Both the position numbers and the translations under genes were made by a program. From a virus, in IMG/VR virus record IMGVR_UViG_3300035162_004754, positions 1 to 64,000 of that record: DNA of 64,000 bases, one strand, 5' to 3'. Numbering within the stretch: position 1 is the first letter of the stretch; every line of letters begins with the position of its first letter. Under the pieces are notes generated by a model, which made no database searches, was not told the origin of the DNA, and saw only the letters and a program-made list of their open reading frames with translations. Below, in pieces: positions 55,385 to 63,425 of this stretch.

Positions 55385-56145
55385 TGGCAAGAAGAAAAAG
55401 AGCATCTGCAACCGATCAACCCATTGGAGTTGGTCTTACAACAAAGCAGATGAAAAGAAAGAAACCATTAAGTTCTGGATACTTAGTGGATATAGATCCA
55501 CTTAATGATAATCAAAAAAGACTCTTTGATTCTTATAAGGAAGGAAAGCATCTTATTGCATATGGTTGTGCGGGAACAGGAAAGACCTTTATAACCCTCT
55601 TCAATGCACTTAAAGATGTATTAGATGAGAACACTCCTTATGAGAGAATATACCTTGTGAGGTCTCTTGTAGCAACTAGAGAGATTGGGTTTCTTCCTGG
55701 TTCTCATGAAGATAAGGCAGACATCTATCAAATACCATATAAGAATATGGTAAAGTATATGTTCCAGATGCCTTCTGATGCTGATTTTGAGATGTTGTAT
55801 GGTAATCTTAAATCACAGGAATCAATTAAATTCTGGAGCACATCATTCCTTCGTGGAACGACACTTGATAATGCGATTGTAATTGTTGATGAATTTCAGA
55901 ACTTGAATTTTCATGAACTCGATAGTATCATCACTCGTGTTGGTGAAAATACACGGATTTGTTTCTGTGGTGATTCTCGACAGTCAGATTTAAATAAGGC
56001 AAATGAAAGGAATGGTATTGTTGACTTTATGAACATCTTGCGTAAAATGCCTTCTTTTGATATAATTGAGTTTGGAACCGACGATATCGTTCGATCCGGT
56101 CTAGTCAAAGAGTATATCGTTGCAAAAATAGAAGCAGGTTTTTAA
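55384..56145 (+). CDS. phoH: PhoH-like ATPase
   Basis: 253 residues. YGCAGTGKTFITLFNALK is the Walker A motif and VIVDEFQNLNFHELDSIITR the Walker B motif. GFLPGSHEDKADIYQIPYKN and CFCGDSRQSDLNK match the PhoH family. PhoH proteins are ATPases with possible RNA-helicase activity. They are widespread in marine phages and are often used as markers. Its link to phosphate stress in phages is not settled. Coupled genes flank it. Confidence 0.94.
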   Translation: MARRKRASATDQPIGVGLTTKQMKRKKPLSSGYLVDIDPLNDNQKRLFDSYKEGKHLIAYGCAGTGKTFITLFNALKDVLDENTPYERIYLVRSLVATREIGFLPGSHEDKADIYQIPYKNMVKYMFQMPSDADFEMLYGNLKSQESIKFWSTSFLRGTTLDNAIVIVDEFQNLNFHELDSIITRVGENTRICFCGDSRQSDLNKANERNGIVDFMNILRKMPSFDIIEFGTDDIVRSGLVKEYIVAKIEAGF

Positions 56146-56825
56146 TGTTTAATCATGTTGATTTGAATCTCCCTCAACTTGAGAGGGAGACTATTGATGG
56201 AGTCAGATACTATTCTGTTCCTGATGAAGAAGAACTCTTAAAACTAGTTTCTATCACTTCGGTGACTAGTCATTATAATAAGGAGACTTTTGTAAAATGG
56301 AGAAAAAGAGTTGGTGATGAAGAAGCAAATCGAGTCACAAAAGCGGCAACACGTCGTGGAACTGATTTTCATAGTCTTACTGAGTGTCACCTAAAGAATA
56401 TAGAGTTACTAAAAGTTCCTCCTATTTCTGATTTTCTATTTAAGATTTCTAAGGGAACTTTAAAGAACATTGACAATATTCATGCTCTGGAAACTTCCCT
56501 ATATAGTAAGCAGTTGGGTATTGCTGGAACCGTCGATTGTATTGCAGAATACGAGGGTGAATTAGCAATAATTGACTTCAAGACTTCTAAAAAACCGAAA
56601 CCAAGAAATTGGATCGAAAACTATTTTGTACAATGTGCGGCATATGGATGTATGTTGTATGAAATGACTGGTATTCCGGTCAAAAAATTTGTAATCATTA
56701 TGGCTTGTGAAAATGGAGAATGCGTCGTCTACGAAGAAAGAGACAAATCAAAGTACATCAAACTTCTCACCGAATATATTAGAAAGTTTGTTACAGATAA
56801 ATTGGAACTCTATGGAACCGAATAA
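56145..56825 (+). CDS. PD-(D/E)xK exonuclease, Cas4/MGME1-like
   Basis: 226 residues. RRGTDFHSLTECHL is the first conserved motif, GIAGTVDCIAEYEGEL holds the catalytic Asp, AIIDFKTSKKPKP the Asp/Glu-x-Lys, and NYFVQCAAYGCMLYE the final Gln-Tyr motif, as in RecB/Cas4/MGME1 nucleases. It probably trims single-stranded DNA ends in replication or recombination. It overlaps the gp33 gene. Confidence 0.88.
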   Translation: MFNHVDLNLPQLERETIDGVRYYSVPDEEELLKLVSITSVTSHYNKETFVKWRKRVGDEEANRVTKAATRRGTDFHSLTECHLKNIELLKVPPISDFLFKISKGTLKNIDNIHALETSLYSKQLGIAGTVDCIAEYEGELAIIDFKTSKKPKPRNWIENYFVQCAAYGCMLYEMTGIPVKKFVIIMACENGECVVYEERDKSKYIKLLTEYIRKFVTDKLELYGTE

Positions 56826-57072
56826 AGAACTGGAACAGGTAATTAATAGTAAATTTCTAACACCATCTAAGTTTGCATTAGAAATAGAAAAGATTGTTGC
56901 CGAAGAAAAAATAAACTACATTGATGCTATTTGCCATTATTGTGAACTGAATGGACTCGATGTAGATTCAATTACAAAACTTGTATCAAAACCACTGAAG
57001 GAAAAACTGAAGTGGGATGCTACGAGACTTAATTTTATGAAAGCAACTTCGAGAGCAAAACTGCCTTTATGA
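56812..57072 (+). CDS. gp33: Late-transcription coactivator gp33
   Basis: 86 residues from ATG 56812 (MEPNKELEQVINSKFLTPSK), starting inside the end of the nuclease gene. KFALEIEKIVAEEKINYIDA and HYCELNGLD resemble the T4 gp33 family, which bridges the sliding clamp and RNA polymerase at late promoters. It is shorter than T4 gp33 (112). It fits the many TATAAATA and CTAAATA boxes in the window. It overlaps gp59 by ATGA. Confidence 0.82.
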   Translation: MEPNKELEQVINSKFLTPSKFALEIEKIVAEEKINYIDAICHYCELNGLDVDSITKLVSKPLKEKLKWDATRLNFMKATSRAKLPL

Positions 57073-57665
57073 AAGTGTCCCCATTTGATACCTACCAACA
57101 TTATTTGTCACTTAAAAATCATTTTACGAATCCAAAATACGACTTCTTTCGATATGGTGCGAAGACCCGTGCAAGTGTATCTTCATTCAATAAAAGAAGA
57201 GATAAGTATTGGTTCGAGAAAACCAGTCGTAAATATAATGATGAAGAAGTTGTAAAATTTCTTGTATCTAATTTCGCATACGCCGACAACCCACAAAACT
57301 TATGGATTGGAGAAATTATCAGTTCTGGAGAAAGGACTTACGCAGATTGGACAAAGAGACAACAGAGTTTGACTTACTTGTTCAAAGAACAAAGCAACGA
57401 ATTACTCTCGAACAACGAATTAGAGAATCTATTCAGTTGCTCGAAAGGTCATCCAACAATCTTAAAAAGATTTCTTGGTGGAGACATAAGTCTTGAAACT
57501 TTTGTAATCTATGATAGAATATTCTCATTCAGAAAGAAGTTTGATAAGAAACTGAAAGATCCTGTATGGGAAACCGTAAGTTTAAAACTCCAAAAATATT
57601 CTCCCTTTCTAAATATTGATGTATTCAAGTTTAAGAAAATTTTGCGGGCCCTTGTAGATGAGTGA
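57069..57665 (+). CDS. gp59: Helicase loader gp59
   Basis: 198 residues. SPFDTYQHYLSLKNHFTNPK at the start, DFFRYGAKTRASVSSFNKRR and FEKTSRKYNDEEVVKFLVSN match the T4 gp59 family. The protein loads replicative helicase gp41 onto gp32-coated DNA. Length is near the T4 protein (217). The gene order gp33-gp59-gp32 is conserved with T4. It overlaps the following gene. Confidence 0.93.
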   Translation: MKVSPFDTYQHYLSLKNHFTNPKYDFFRYGAKTRASVSSFNKRRDKYWFEKTSRKYNDEEVVKFLVSNFAYADNPQNLWIGEIISSGERTYADWTKRQQSLTYLFKEQSNELLSNNELENLFSCSKGHPTILKRFLGGDISLETFVIYDRIFSFRKKFDKKLKDPVWETVSLKLQKYSPFLNIDVFKFKKILRALVDE

Positions 57666-57990
57666 CTTTTTTGATTCTGAAATCATTCAGGAAGAACTGA
57701 GTGAAATTAATGAAATGCAAGAAAAAATCTACGAGAGTTTTATTACTTTCGGTAGAATGTCCCGTGAACAAAAACTTGAGCACGTTGAAATACTTACAAC
57801 CTTGCTTGAAAAACAGCAAGTGATGTATACTAGACTATCTCTTTCTGATGACCCAAAGGCCATCGAAATGAAAGATAATCTACGCAAGTCAGTTTCAATG
57901 ATGGGTTTCCCACCAGAGACTGATATGCTGACTTTATTCAATAGTATGAATGCCACAATCAAATCTCTCAAAGACTATATTGACGACTGA
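57658..57990 (+). CDS. DUF1825-like helical protein
   Basis: 110 residues. FFDSEIIQEELSEINEMQEK at the start, then a helical protein, like small cyanobacterial DUF1825 proteins. Between gp59 and gp32, it may have been acquired from a host. Its end contains the gp32 promoter -35. Function is unknown. Confidence 0.75.
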   Translation: MSDFFDSEIIQEELSEINEMQEKIYESFITFGRMSREQKLEHVEILTTLLEKQQVMYTRLSLSDDPKAIEMKDNLRKSVSMMGFPPETDMLTLFNSMNATIKSLKDYIDD

Positions 57991-58008
57991 GAGAATTTCT
58001 GCTATACT
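57980..58008 (+). promoter_or_regulatory. Sigma70-type promoter of gp32
   Basis: TTGACG, 17 nt, TATACT, giving gp32 a separate strong promoter and a 5' leader of about 40 nt with a CCAAA-rich sequence (AATCCAAA repeated). T4 gp32 controls its own translation through its leader, so this may be an operator. Confidence 0.72.
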
Positions 58009-58053
58009 ATCCGAGTAAATCCAAAACATCCAAACTAATCTAAGGTAATCCAA

Positions 58054-58977
58054 ATGTCTTTTGCTGATCTTAAGAAGCAATCCAAACTTGGCTCCCTGAC
58101 TGAAAAACTGGTCAAGGAAGTCGAAAAAATGAATAATGCAGGTAGTTCAGGAGATGATCGTCTCTGGAAACTAGAATGTGATAAAGGTGGTAATGGTTAT
58201 GCCGTTATTCGTTTCCTTCCTGCTCCTGAAGGTGAAGACCTTCCATTCGTCAAACTCTATTCCCATGCCTTTCAAGGTCCTGGTGGATGGTATATTGAAA
58301 ACTCTCTGACGACACTGAATCAGAAAGATCCAATGTCAGAATACAACACGATGCTGTGGAATAACGGCACAGATTCTGGTAAAGATCAGGCACGTAAGCA
58401 GAAACGTAAACTGACTTATGTTGCAAACATCTATGTTGTAAAAGATCCTGCTAATCCTTCCAATGAAGGTCAGGTAATGCTTTACAAATTCGGTAAGAAA
58501 ATCTTTGATAAGATTACTGCCGCAATGCAACCTGAGTTTGAGGACGAGGAAGCAATTGATCCGTTTGACTTCTGGCAGGGTGCTAATTTCAAACTGAAGG
58601 CAAAAAATGTTGCCGGTTATCGTAACTATGATTCTTCAGAGTTTGCCCGTCAGGATGCACTTCTGGAAGATGATGAAGCAATGGAAGCAATCTGGAAAAA
58701 AGAGTATTCTCTCGAAGATTTTGTTGCTCCCGATCAGTTCAAGTCTTATGATGAATTGAAAAAGCGTCTTGATTATGTTCTTGGTATCAAAGGAACGACT
58801 AAGTTCCAAGATCAAGAATCCGTTCAGGAAGAAGAAGAGTTCCGTCAACAGAATCGTGGAGAATCGGCACCTCCAGTTCCTCAATCAATGAAAGAAGAAT
58901 TGACTGACCTTTCTTCTACCAATACTGATGAAGATGATGATACACTCTCATACTTTGCCGCACTCGCAGCAGACTAA
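58054..58977 (+). CDS. gp32: Single-stranded DNA-binding protein gp32
   Basis: 307 residues, near T4 gp32 (301). A basic N-terminal segment (FADLKKQSKLGSLTEKLVKE) serves cooperative binding, the core includes GYAVIRFLPAPEGEDLPFVK and WQGANFKLKAKNVAGYRNYD, and the C-terminal tail is acidic (TDEDDDTLSYFAAL) for partner proteins such as gp59. The zinc-binding Cys set of T4 gp32 is not present: the only Cys is near residue 48. So the core must be stabilised differently. A terminator follows. Confidence 0.95.
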   Translation: MSFADLKKQSKLGSLTEKLVKEVEKMNNAGSSGDDRLWKLECDKGGNGYAVIRFLPAPEGEDLPFVKLYSHAFQGPGGWYIENSLTTLNQKDPMSEYNTMLWNNGTDSGKDQARKQKRKLTYVANIYVVKDPANPSNEGQVMLYKFGKKIFDKITAAMQPEFEDEEAIDPFDFWQGANFKLKAKNVAGYRNYDSSEFARQDALLEDDEAMEAIWKKEYSLEDFVAPDQFKSYDELKKRLDYVLGIKGTTKFQDQESVQEEEEFRQQNRGESAPPVPQSMKEELTDLSSTNTDEDDDTLSYFAALAAD

Positions 58978-58985
58978 GTAAGATG

Positions 58986-59008
58986 GGGAGGGAAACCTCC
59001 CTTTTTTT
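58986..59008 (+). terminator. Terminator between convergent gp32 and gp53
   Basis: GGGAGG-GAAA-CCTCCC followed by seven T. It ends gp32 transcription exactly at the end of the convergent baseplate operon. Confidence 0.92.
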
Positions 59009-59657
59009 ATGGGTTAGTGGATCTAGTATTTTCTGTTCTGATTAGATTATCGTTAATATATTCTGATGAACGTCCATAAATCATAATTTCTCTCATATCA
59101 TTCAAAAACTGTTGTAAATATGATGGTTTTAGTATATAGATGGATGATTTCTCATTATTTTTTCTAACTTCATATTCATAGTTATTGATATTAATCACAG
59201 GATTTAAAGTAGTTGCAGTATTCGAAGGATCTGGAATTGTAAAATCTTCATCTACAACTTTACCTGCAGGAAGAATCAATCTACCTTGAGTATCTTTTAC
59301 TTCTGTTGTTTCATAATGATGCACGGAAGATAATCCAGTAATACCATACTTATTTTCTGCATATCGATAGAGATCACGATTTGACAGTGGCCACTGATCT
59401 CTGACTCTTGTAATATTTGCCGTCATTAATACAACCCAATCAAGTTCTGCACTTCCATAAAATTCTTCGGCAATTGTATCAGGTCTTGCACCCTCTACAA
59501 TTTCATACTTATCAAAGATGGTGAATACATTTTGTAAGTCATCACGCAACTTATTTCTTCTGAATAAATTCTTAACTCTCAAATAATTTTGGGAAGAATT
59601 GCTATCAGATAAAAATGATTGATAATCTAATTCTGGTAGTTCTCTGAAGTATCCCAT
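59007..59657 (-). CDS. gp53: Baseplate wedge protein gp53
   Basis: 216 residues, near T4 gp53 (196). YFRELPELDYQSFLSDSNSS, KYEIVEGARPDTIAEEFYGS and LDWVVLMTANITRVRDQWPL are the conserved gp53 core, a LysM-like module in T4. It joins wedges into the baseplate ring. It is the last gene of the minus-strand operon gp4, unknown, gp48, gp53. Confidence 0.93.
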   Translation of the reverse strand: MGYFRELPELDYQSFLSDSNSSQNYLRVKNLFRRNKLRDDLQNVFTIFDKYEIVEGARPDTIAEEFYGSAELDWVVLMTANITRVRDQWPLSNRDLYRYAENKYGITGLSSVHHYETTEVKDTQGRLILPAGKVVDEDFTIPDPSNTATTLNPVININNYEYEVRKNNEKSSIYILKPSYLQQFLNDMREIMIYGRSSEYINDNLIRTENTRSTNP

Positions 59658-59658
59658 T

Positions 59659-60624
59659 TTAGTATCCTACTCCTGTTATTTCATCACCATAATCAACATC
59701 ATAAACTGGTTCAATTTCTTTAAAACTTAAATCCATTTGCATAGAAACTGGTGTTCCATCATCATATGTCGCATAAGTTCCGTCTGCCGTATAACTGACA
59801 TTAATACTTTCCATAAAACATTGTTTGAATTTGTTTAAGAAAGAATGTTCTGTTGCACCTTGACGATATCTTAATTCAAAAACATCTGGTGTGCTAAGAA
59901 ATGTTGTGTTAGTCGTAGTAGAACCTTCACCCGATGATACTTTGGGTGCCATATGTGTTTTAAAGCATCTAATAATGTTTTTAATTTCTATTGCTTCGTC
60001 TCTATTTCTTGGAGTCATTTTGAATGAAAATCTAAAAGATCTCAAAGATGGTCCATTAAAAAGAAGTTCCATATTAGGATTTAAGATTTCACCCGATGTT
60101 CTTGCCAAAAGTTGATCTGGAGTAATATTGACACCTGCGATTCCTGCTGCTTCACTTGCCAATTGTCTAGTAAGAAATCCTTGAACTCCTCCAATTCCTC
60201 CTGACGATTTACTAATACGTTCTAGAGTTCTAGCACCTGCATCAAGTACACTTTGAGCTCCTTCTTTCATATCTTTGTTAAAGTCTGCACCAGCTCCCAT
60301 AATGCCACCAACACCACTGACTAATGCAGCTCCAATACTATTCAAACTGGAGTCACCATATTTTGTACTATTACTATCACTAATATTTGATGGAATTGGA
60401 AGTAGTATGGTTTTTATTTTACTCTTTCCCTGCTGAGGCCCCTGATTTCTTCTACCACCCGGTGCGTTTACGAGAGGTTTTCCAATAGGTTTATACTTAA
60501 TAACATCTATTTGCAGATAATCTGTAGTTTCTGCAATCATTGTATATGGATAACGTAATACTTTTTTATTACTAGAGGGTTTGTAATCTGAGGATAATGG
60601 TACAGTTCCTGGTGTTGCCGCCAT
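59659..60624 (-). CDS. gp48: Tail-tube-associated baseplate protein gp48
   Basis: 321 residues. The first 60 (LRYPYTMIAETTDYLQIDVI) contain the family's start. NPNMELLFNGPSLRSFRFSF and TPRNRDEAIEIKNIIRCFKT are shared by gp48/gp54-type tube initiators, and a C-terminal beta part (FMESINVSYTADGTYATYDD) follows. It caps the baseplate hub and begins tail-tube polymerisation. It ends 1 nt before gp53. Confidence 0.9.
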   Translation of the reverse strand: MAATPGTVPLSSDYKPSSNKKVLRYPYTMIAETTDYLQIDVIKYKPIGKPLVNAPGGRRNQGPQQGKSKIKTILLPIPSNISDSNSTKYGDSSLNSIGAALVSGVGGIMGAGADFNKDMKEGAQSVLDAGARTLERISKSSGGIGGVQGFLTRQLASEAAGIAGVNITPDQLLARTSGEILNPNMELLFNGPSLRSFRFSFKMTPRNRDEAIEIKNIIRCFKTHMAPKVSSGEGSTTTNTTFLSTPDVFELRYRQGATEHSFLNKFKQCFMESINVSYTADGTYATYDDGTPVSMQMDLSFKEIEPVYDVDYGDEITGVGY

Positions 60625-60644
60625 CTATATTTCTCTCTTTACAA

Positions 60645-61046
60645 CTATTTAGAACGAACTTTAGCAAAACCGAGTTCTATCACATCAGACATCTCTTCTG
60701 GATAGATTTCGTAGAGTCCACCGATGATTTGATTGTAATCATATTGCCTTCTACTATTCTGTGTATCCCAATGAAAATTAATTCCACGAAACCCCCAAGA
60801 AAATACTTCGGTAACACCTACAAGAGGGTGTTGGTCATACTGCATTCCTGGTGTCTTGGCATTATAAAAGAAGGTATAATATTTTCCACTAGAAGGAACT
60901 TTACCACCTTCGGATAAAACACTGATTAATTCAGTCATAATATCATCAGCAGTTTCAATACCAATTAAATTATCAACAACACCACGCACACGATTATCAT
61001 TATCTTCTGTTGGATTTCTTCTTTGTTGGAGTGTCTTTCTTGGCAT
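60645..61046 (-). CDS. Hypothetical baseplate-region protein
   Basis: 133 residues. Arg-rich start, a helical part (NLIGIETADDIMTELISVLS) and a beta-rich second half (GMQYDQHPLVGVTEVFSWGF). It overlaps gp4 by one base and lies before gp48, a place where T4-like cyanophages usually carry an unnamed conserved gene. Probably structural or assembly-related. Confidence 0.75.
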   Translation of the reverse strand: MPRKTLQQRRNPTEDNDNRVRGVVDNLIGIETADDIMTELISVLSEGGKVPSSGKYYTFFYNAKTPGMQYDQHPLVGVTEVFSWGFRGINFHWDTQNSRRQYDYNQIIGGLYEIYPEEMSDVIELGFAKVRSK

Positions 61047-61483
61047 TACTTAATACCGAGTTCGTTTTCTGTAAGGACCTTAAACTCATAACCATGATCT
61101 AAACACCATTCTTTGGCGGCATTCCACTTTGCCTGATTTTTAGCATACTCAACGACTTCATAGATATAACCTTTTGTCTTTCTTTGTTTGACTTTAGGTT
61201 CGATACACTGTTTAAATGGTTTGATTTCAATAATCATTTTTTTAATCATACCATTTGATTCTTTGACCTTAATATAAAAGTCTGGAAAGTATCTGTGGTA
61301 TCTGTTATCAATGGGTGAACGATAGGGAACAATAACTTCTTCACTTCCCCATTCTAAAATATTCTGGTTATTGTCACAATAAATCATAAATCGACGCTCC
61401 CATAAGGAACGATATACGATGTTATTGGGATCACCCTTATACTTTTTAGGATAAGATGGTTTATATTTTCCCTTATATGACAT
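61046..61483 (-). CDS. gp4: Head completion nuclease-like protein gp4
   Basis: 145 residues, near T4 gp4 (150). SLWERRFMIYCDNNQNILEW, then FPDFYIKVKESNG and MIIEIKPFKQCIEPK, match gp4/gp50. Glu...Pro-Asp...Glu-x-Lys is a PD-(D/E)xK nuclease pattern. The protein trims packaged DNA and completes the head before tail joining. It begins the minus-strand operon. Confidence 0.93.
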   Translation of the reverse strand: MSYKGKYKPSYPKKYKGDPNNIVYRSLWERRFMIYCDNNQNILEWGSEEVIVPYRSPIDNRYHRYFPDFYIKVKESNGMIKKMIIEIKPFKQCIEPKVKQRKTKGYIYEVVEYAKNQAKWNAAKEWCLDHGYEFKVLTENELGIK

Positions 61484-61490
61484 CTAAATA
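61484..61490 (+). promoter_or_regulatory. Late box for gp54
   Basis: CTAAATA, 34 nt before the gp54 GTG, at the very start of the divergent gp4 gene. Confidence 0.62.
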
Positions 61491-61515
61491 ACTAATAATA
61501 AAAGACCATATAAGG

Positions 61516-61522
61516 TATTTAG
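61516..61522 (-). promoter_or_regulatory. Late box for gp4
   Basis: CTAAATA on the minus strand, 33 nt before the gp4 ATG, at the start of the divergent gp54 gene. It mirrors the plus-strand box. Confidence 0.62.
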
Positions 61523-61523
61523 A

Positions 61524-62483
61524 GTGGCAGTAAAACCTATAGTAAAATTTATTAGAAACTCTAGAGGTGGAGATGGTGATGTAGATCCTCAACGTTTATT
61601 TGGAAATTTAGCACAGACTAATCACTATCAAGTAGATTTTTCATCTCTTTCAACTTTTGGTGGTCAAGGACTTTTGGGATATATAGAGTCTAAGTTTGGA
61701 GTTAATTTAGATTTTATTTCTCGTAATTCTGGTCTTCTTTGTTCTGAAGCATCATTACCAGGAACTAGTCTTGCGACGGCAGAAGTAAAAGACAACTTTA
61801 TGGGAATATCGCAAGAATTTGCCCATACGAGATTATACACTGATTTTGATTTTACTTTTTATGTCGATAGTGACTATAATAATCTGAGATTTTTTGAGGG
61901 ATGGATTGATTTTATTTCAAGTGGCAGTGAAATTGGTGATGGAGCACTTCCCTCACAATCTAATTACTATCGTAGAATGAGATATCCCGATAGTTATAAG
62001 TGTCAGACAATATCAATTACTAAATTTGAAAAGAATTTTGGACCTAGAATAACATATTCATTCATGAATGCATTTCCAAAATTAATCAGTGCAGTTCCCG
62101 TTTCTTATGGTGGTGCCGATGTATTAAAAGTGAGTGTAAGTTTTAATTATGATCGATATGTTATAGGTAATAATGGATTTTCTAAAGGATTTCAAGGTTC
62201 TTTTGCTGATCCTAAACAACAATCTTCGGAATTGAAACAAGTACAACTTAATACACTTAAATCTGTAACTCCTCCGGCAGCAACAGGAGCACCGGCAGCA
62301 GCAACAGAGGTAGCAAGACAAACAAGACTTGAAGCAGAGACACAAAGAATTGTGGATAGTAATACTGTTCCTGCCGGTTCTTTTGGTATTACCCCTAGAT
62401 CTGCTCCGGAAGGCGCTTTTGGAATTTCTGAAGCAGGGAGAAGACAAGCATATGCTAATCGTGCTCAATTGGGTGAAATATAA
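61524..62483 (+). CDS. gp54: Baseplate tail-tube initiator gp54
   Basis: 319 residues from GTG 61524. NLAQTNHYQVDFSSLSTFGG starts the family core, LCSEASLPGTSLATAEVKDN is a conserved tube-protein strand motif, and MRYPDSYKCQTISITKFEKN and a terminal Ala/Gln-rich flexible tail follow. It is like T4 gp54, which with gp48 starts the tail tube. The GTG start is used because no ATG lies nearby. T4 gp54 has 320 residues. Confidence 0.9.
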   Translation: MAVKPIVKFIRNSRGGDGDVDPQRLFGNLAQTNHYQVDFSSLSTFGGQGLLGYIESKFGVNLDFISRNSGLLCSEASLPGTSLATAEVKDNFMGISQEFAHTRLYTDFDFTFYVDSDYNNLRFFEGWIDFISSGSEIGDGALPSQSNYYRRMRYPDSYKCQTISITKFEKNFGPRITYSFMNAFPKLISAVPVSYGGADVLKVSVSFNYDRYVIGNNGFSKGFQGSFADPKQQSSELKQVQLNTLKSVTPPAATGAPAAATEVARQTRLEAETQRIVDSNTVPAGSFGITPRSAPEGAFGISEAGRRQAYANRAQLGEI

Positions 62484-62487
62484 CTCT

Positions 62488-62494
62488 CTAAATA
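62488..62494 (+). promoter_or_regulatory. Late-promoter-like CTAAATA box
   Basis: CTAAATA 26 nt before the gp26 ATG. Confidence 0.6.
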
Positions 62495-62520
62495 AAAATA
62501 ACTGAATTATATTAATTACT

Positions 62521-63243
62521 ATGCCTTTACCTAAGATTAATACTCCAACGTATGAGATGACGTTGCCTTCCACAGGAAAGAAGATTAAATATAGACCTTT
62601 CCTTGTGAGAGAAGAAAAGATTTTAATTCTGGCAATGGAATCTGAAAATATGACAGATATTACCAATTCCATTATACAAATTCTTTCTGATTGTATTCTT
62701 ACTGAAAATGTAAAAATCGAATCTCTTGCCACTTTTGATATTGAATATTTGTTTCTAAATGTAAGAGCAAGATCTGTTGGAGAAACTGTTGATGTGAATA
62801 TTACTTGTCCTGATGATGGTGAGACACAGGTAGAAATGTCGATTGATATTGATTCGATTAAGATTCAGAAGACTAGAGGTCATAAGAATATTATTAAACT
62901 AGATGATGAACTCTCAATGAAACTTCGTTATCCTTCACTGGATCAATTTGTTGAGAATAATTTTGAGACCGGAGAAGTTGTAAGTGAAGTTGGACAATCA
63001 CTTGCAATGATTTCATCTTGTATTGAGATGATTTACAATCAAGAAGAAAGTTGGGAAGCATCCGAATATTCGAGAAAAGAACTTGATGAGTTCCTTGAAC
63101 AAATGAACACAAAACAATTTAAACAAATCGAAAAGTTCTTTACTACAATGCCAAAACTTTCTCATACAATTGCAGTAAAAAATCCAGAAACTGGTGTGGA
63201 ATCTGAAGTTGTTTTGGAAGGACTAGCAAGTTTTTTCAGTTAG
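62521..63243 (+). CDS. gp26: Baseplate hub protein gp26
   Basis: 240 residues. YEMTLPSTGKKIKYRPFLVR, EKILILAMESENMTDITNSI and FDIEYLFLNVRARSVGETVD match the T4 baseplate hub family (gp26 type; T4 gp26 has 208). It is part of the central hub assembly. The zinc-like ITCPDDGE stretch has one Cys only. It is followed 2 nt later by the gp51-like gene. Confidence 0.9.
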   Translation: MPLPKINTPTYEMTLPSTGKKIKYRPFLVREEKILILAMESENMTDITNSIIQILSDCILTENVKIESLATFDIEYLFLNVRARSVGETVDVNITCPDDGETQVEMSIDIDSIKIQKTRGHKNIIKLDDELSMKLRYPSLDQFVENNFETGEVVSEVGQSLAMISSCIEMIYNQEESWEASEYSRKELDEFLEQMNTKQFKQIEKFFTTMPKLSHTIAVKNPETGVESEVVLEGLASFFS

Positions 63244-63245
63244 GT

Positions 63246-63425
63246 ATGGCTCATACAAGTCTTGAGTCATACTACAAGATAAATTTTGCCTTGATGCAGC
63301 ATCATAAATATTCATTAACAGAACTAGAAAATATGATTCCGTGGGAGAGAGAAGTTTATCTTGCTCTACTTCAACAATACATTGAAGAAGAAAACCTAAA
63401 GGCACAACAGCAAAGTGGAATCTAA
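63246..63425 (+). CDS. gp51: Small baseplate hub assembly protein, gp51-like
   Basis: 59 residues. SYYKINFALMQHHKYSLTEL and NMIPWEREVYLALLQQYIEE resemble the short T4-type gp51/hub-assembly proteins, where a Pro-Trp-Glu motif follows a helix. Placement right after gp26 supports it. It is translated 2 nt after the gp26 stop. Confidence 0.8.
   Translation: MAHTSLESYYKINFALMQHHKYSLTELENMIPWEREVYLALLQQYIEEENLKAQQQSGI

Noticed and set aside
62124-62732. 202-codon minus-strand frame
   Set aside because: It lies opposite gp54 and gp26, which are well supported, and has an unnatural Cys/Ser/Arg-rich composition.
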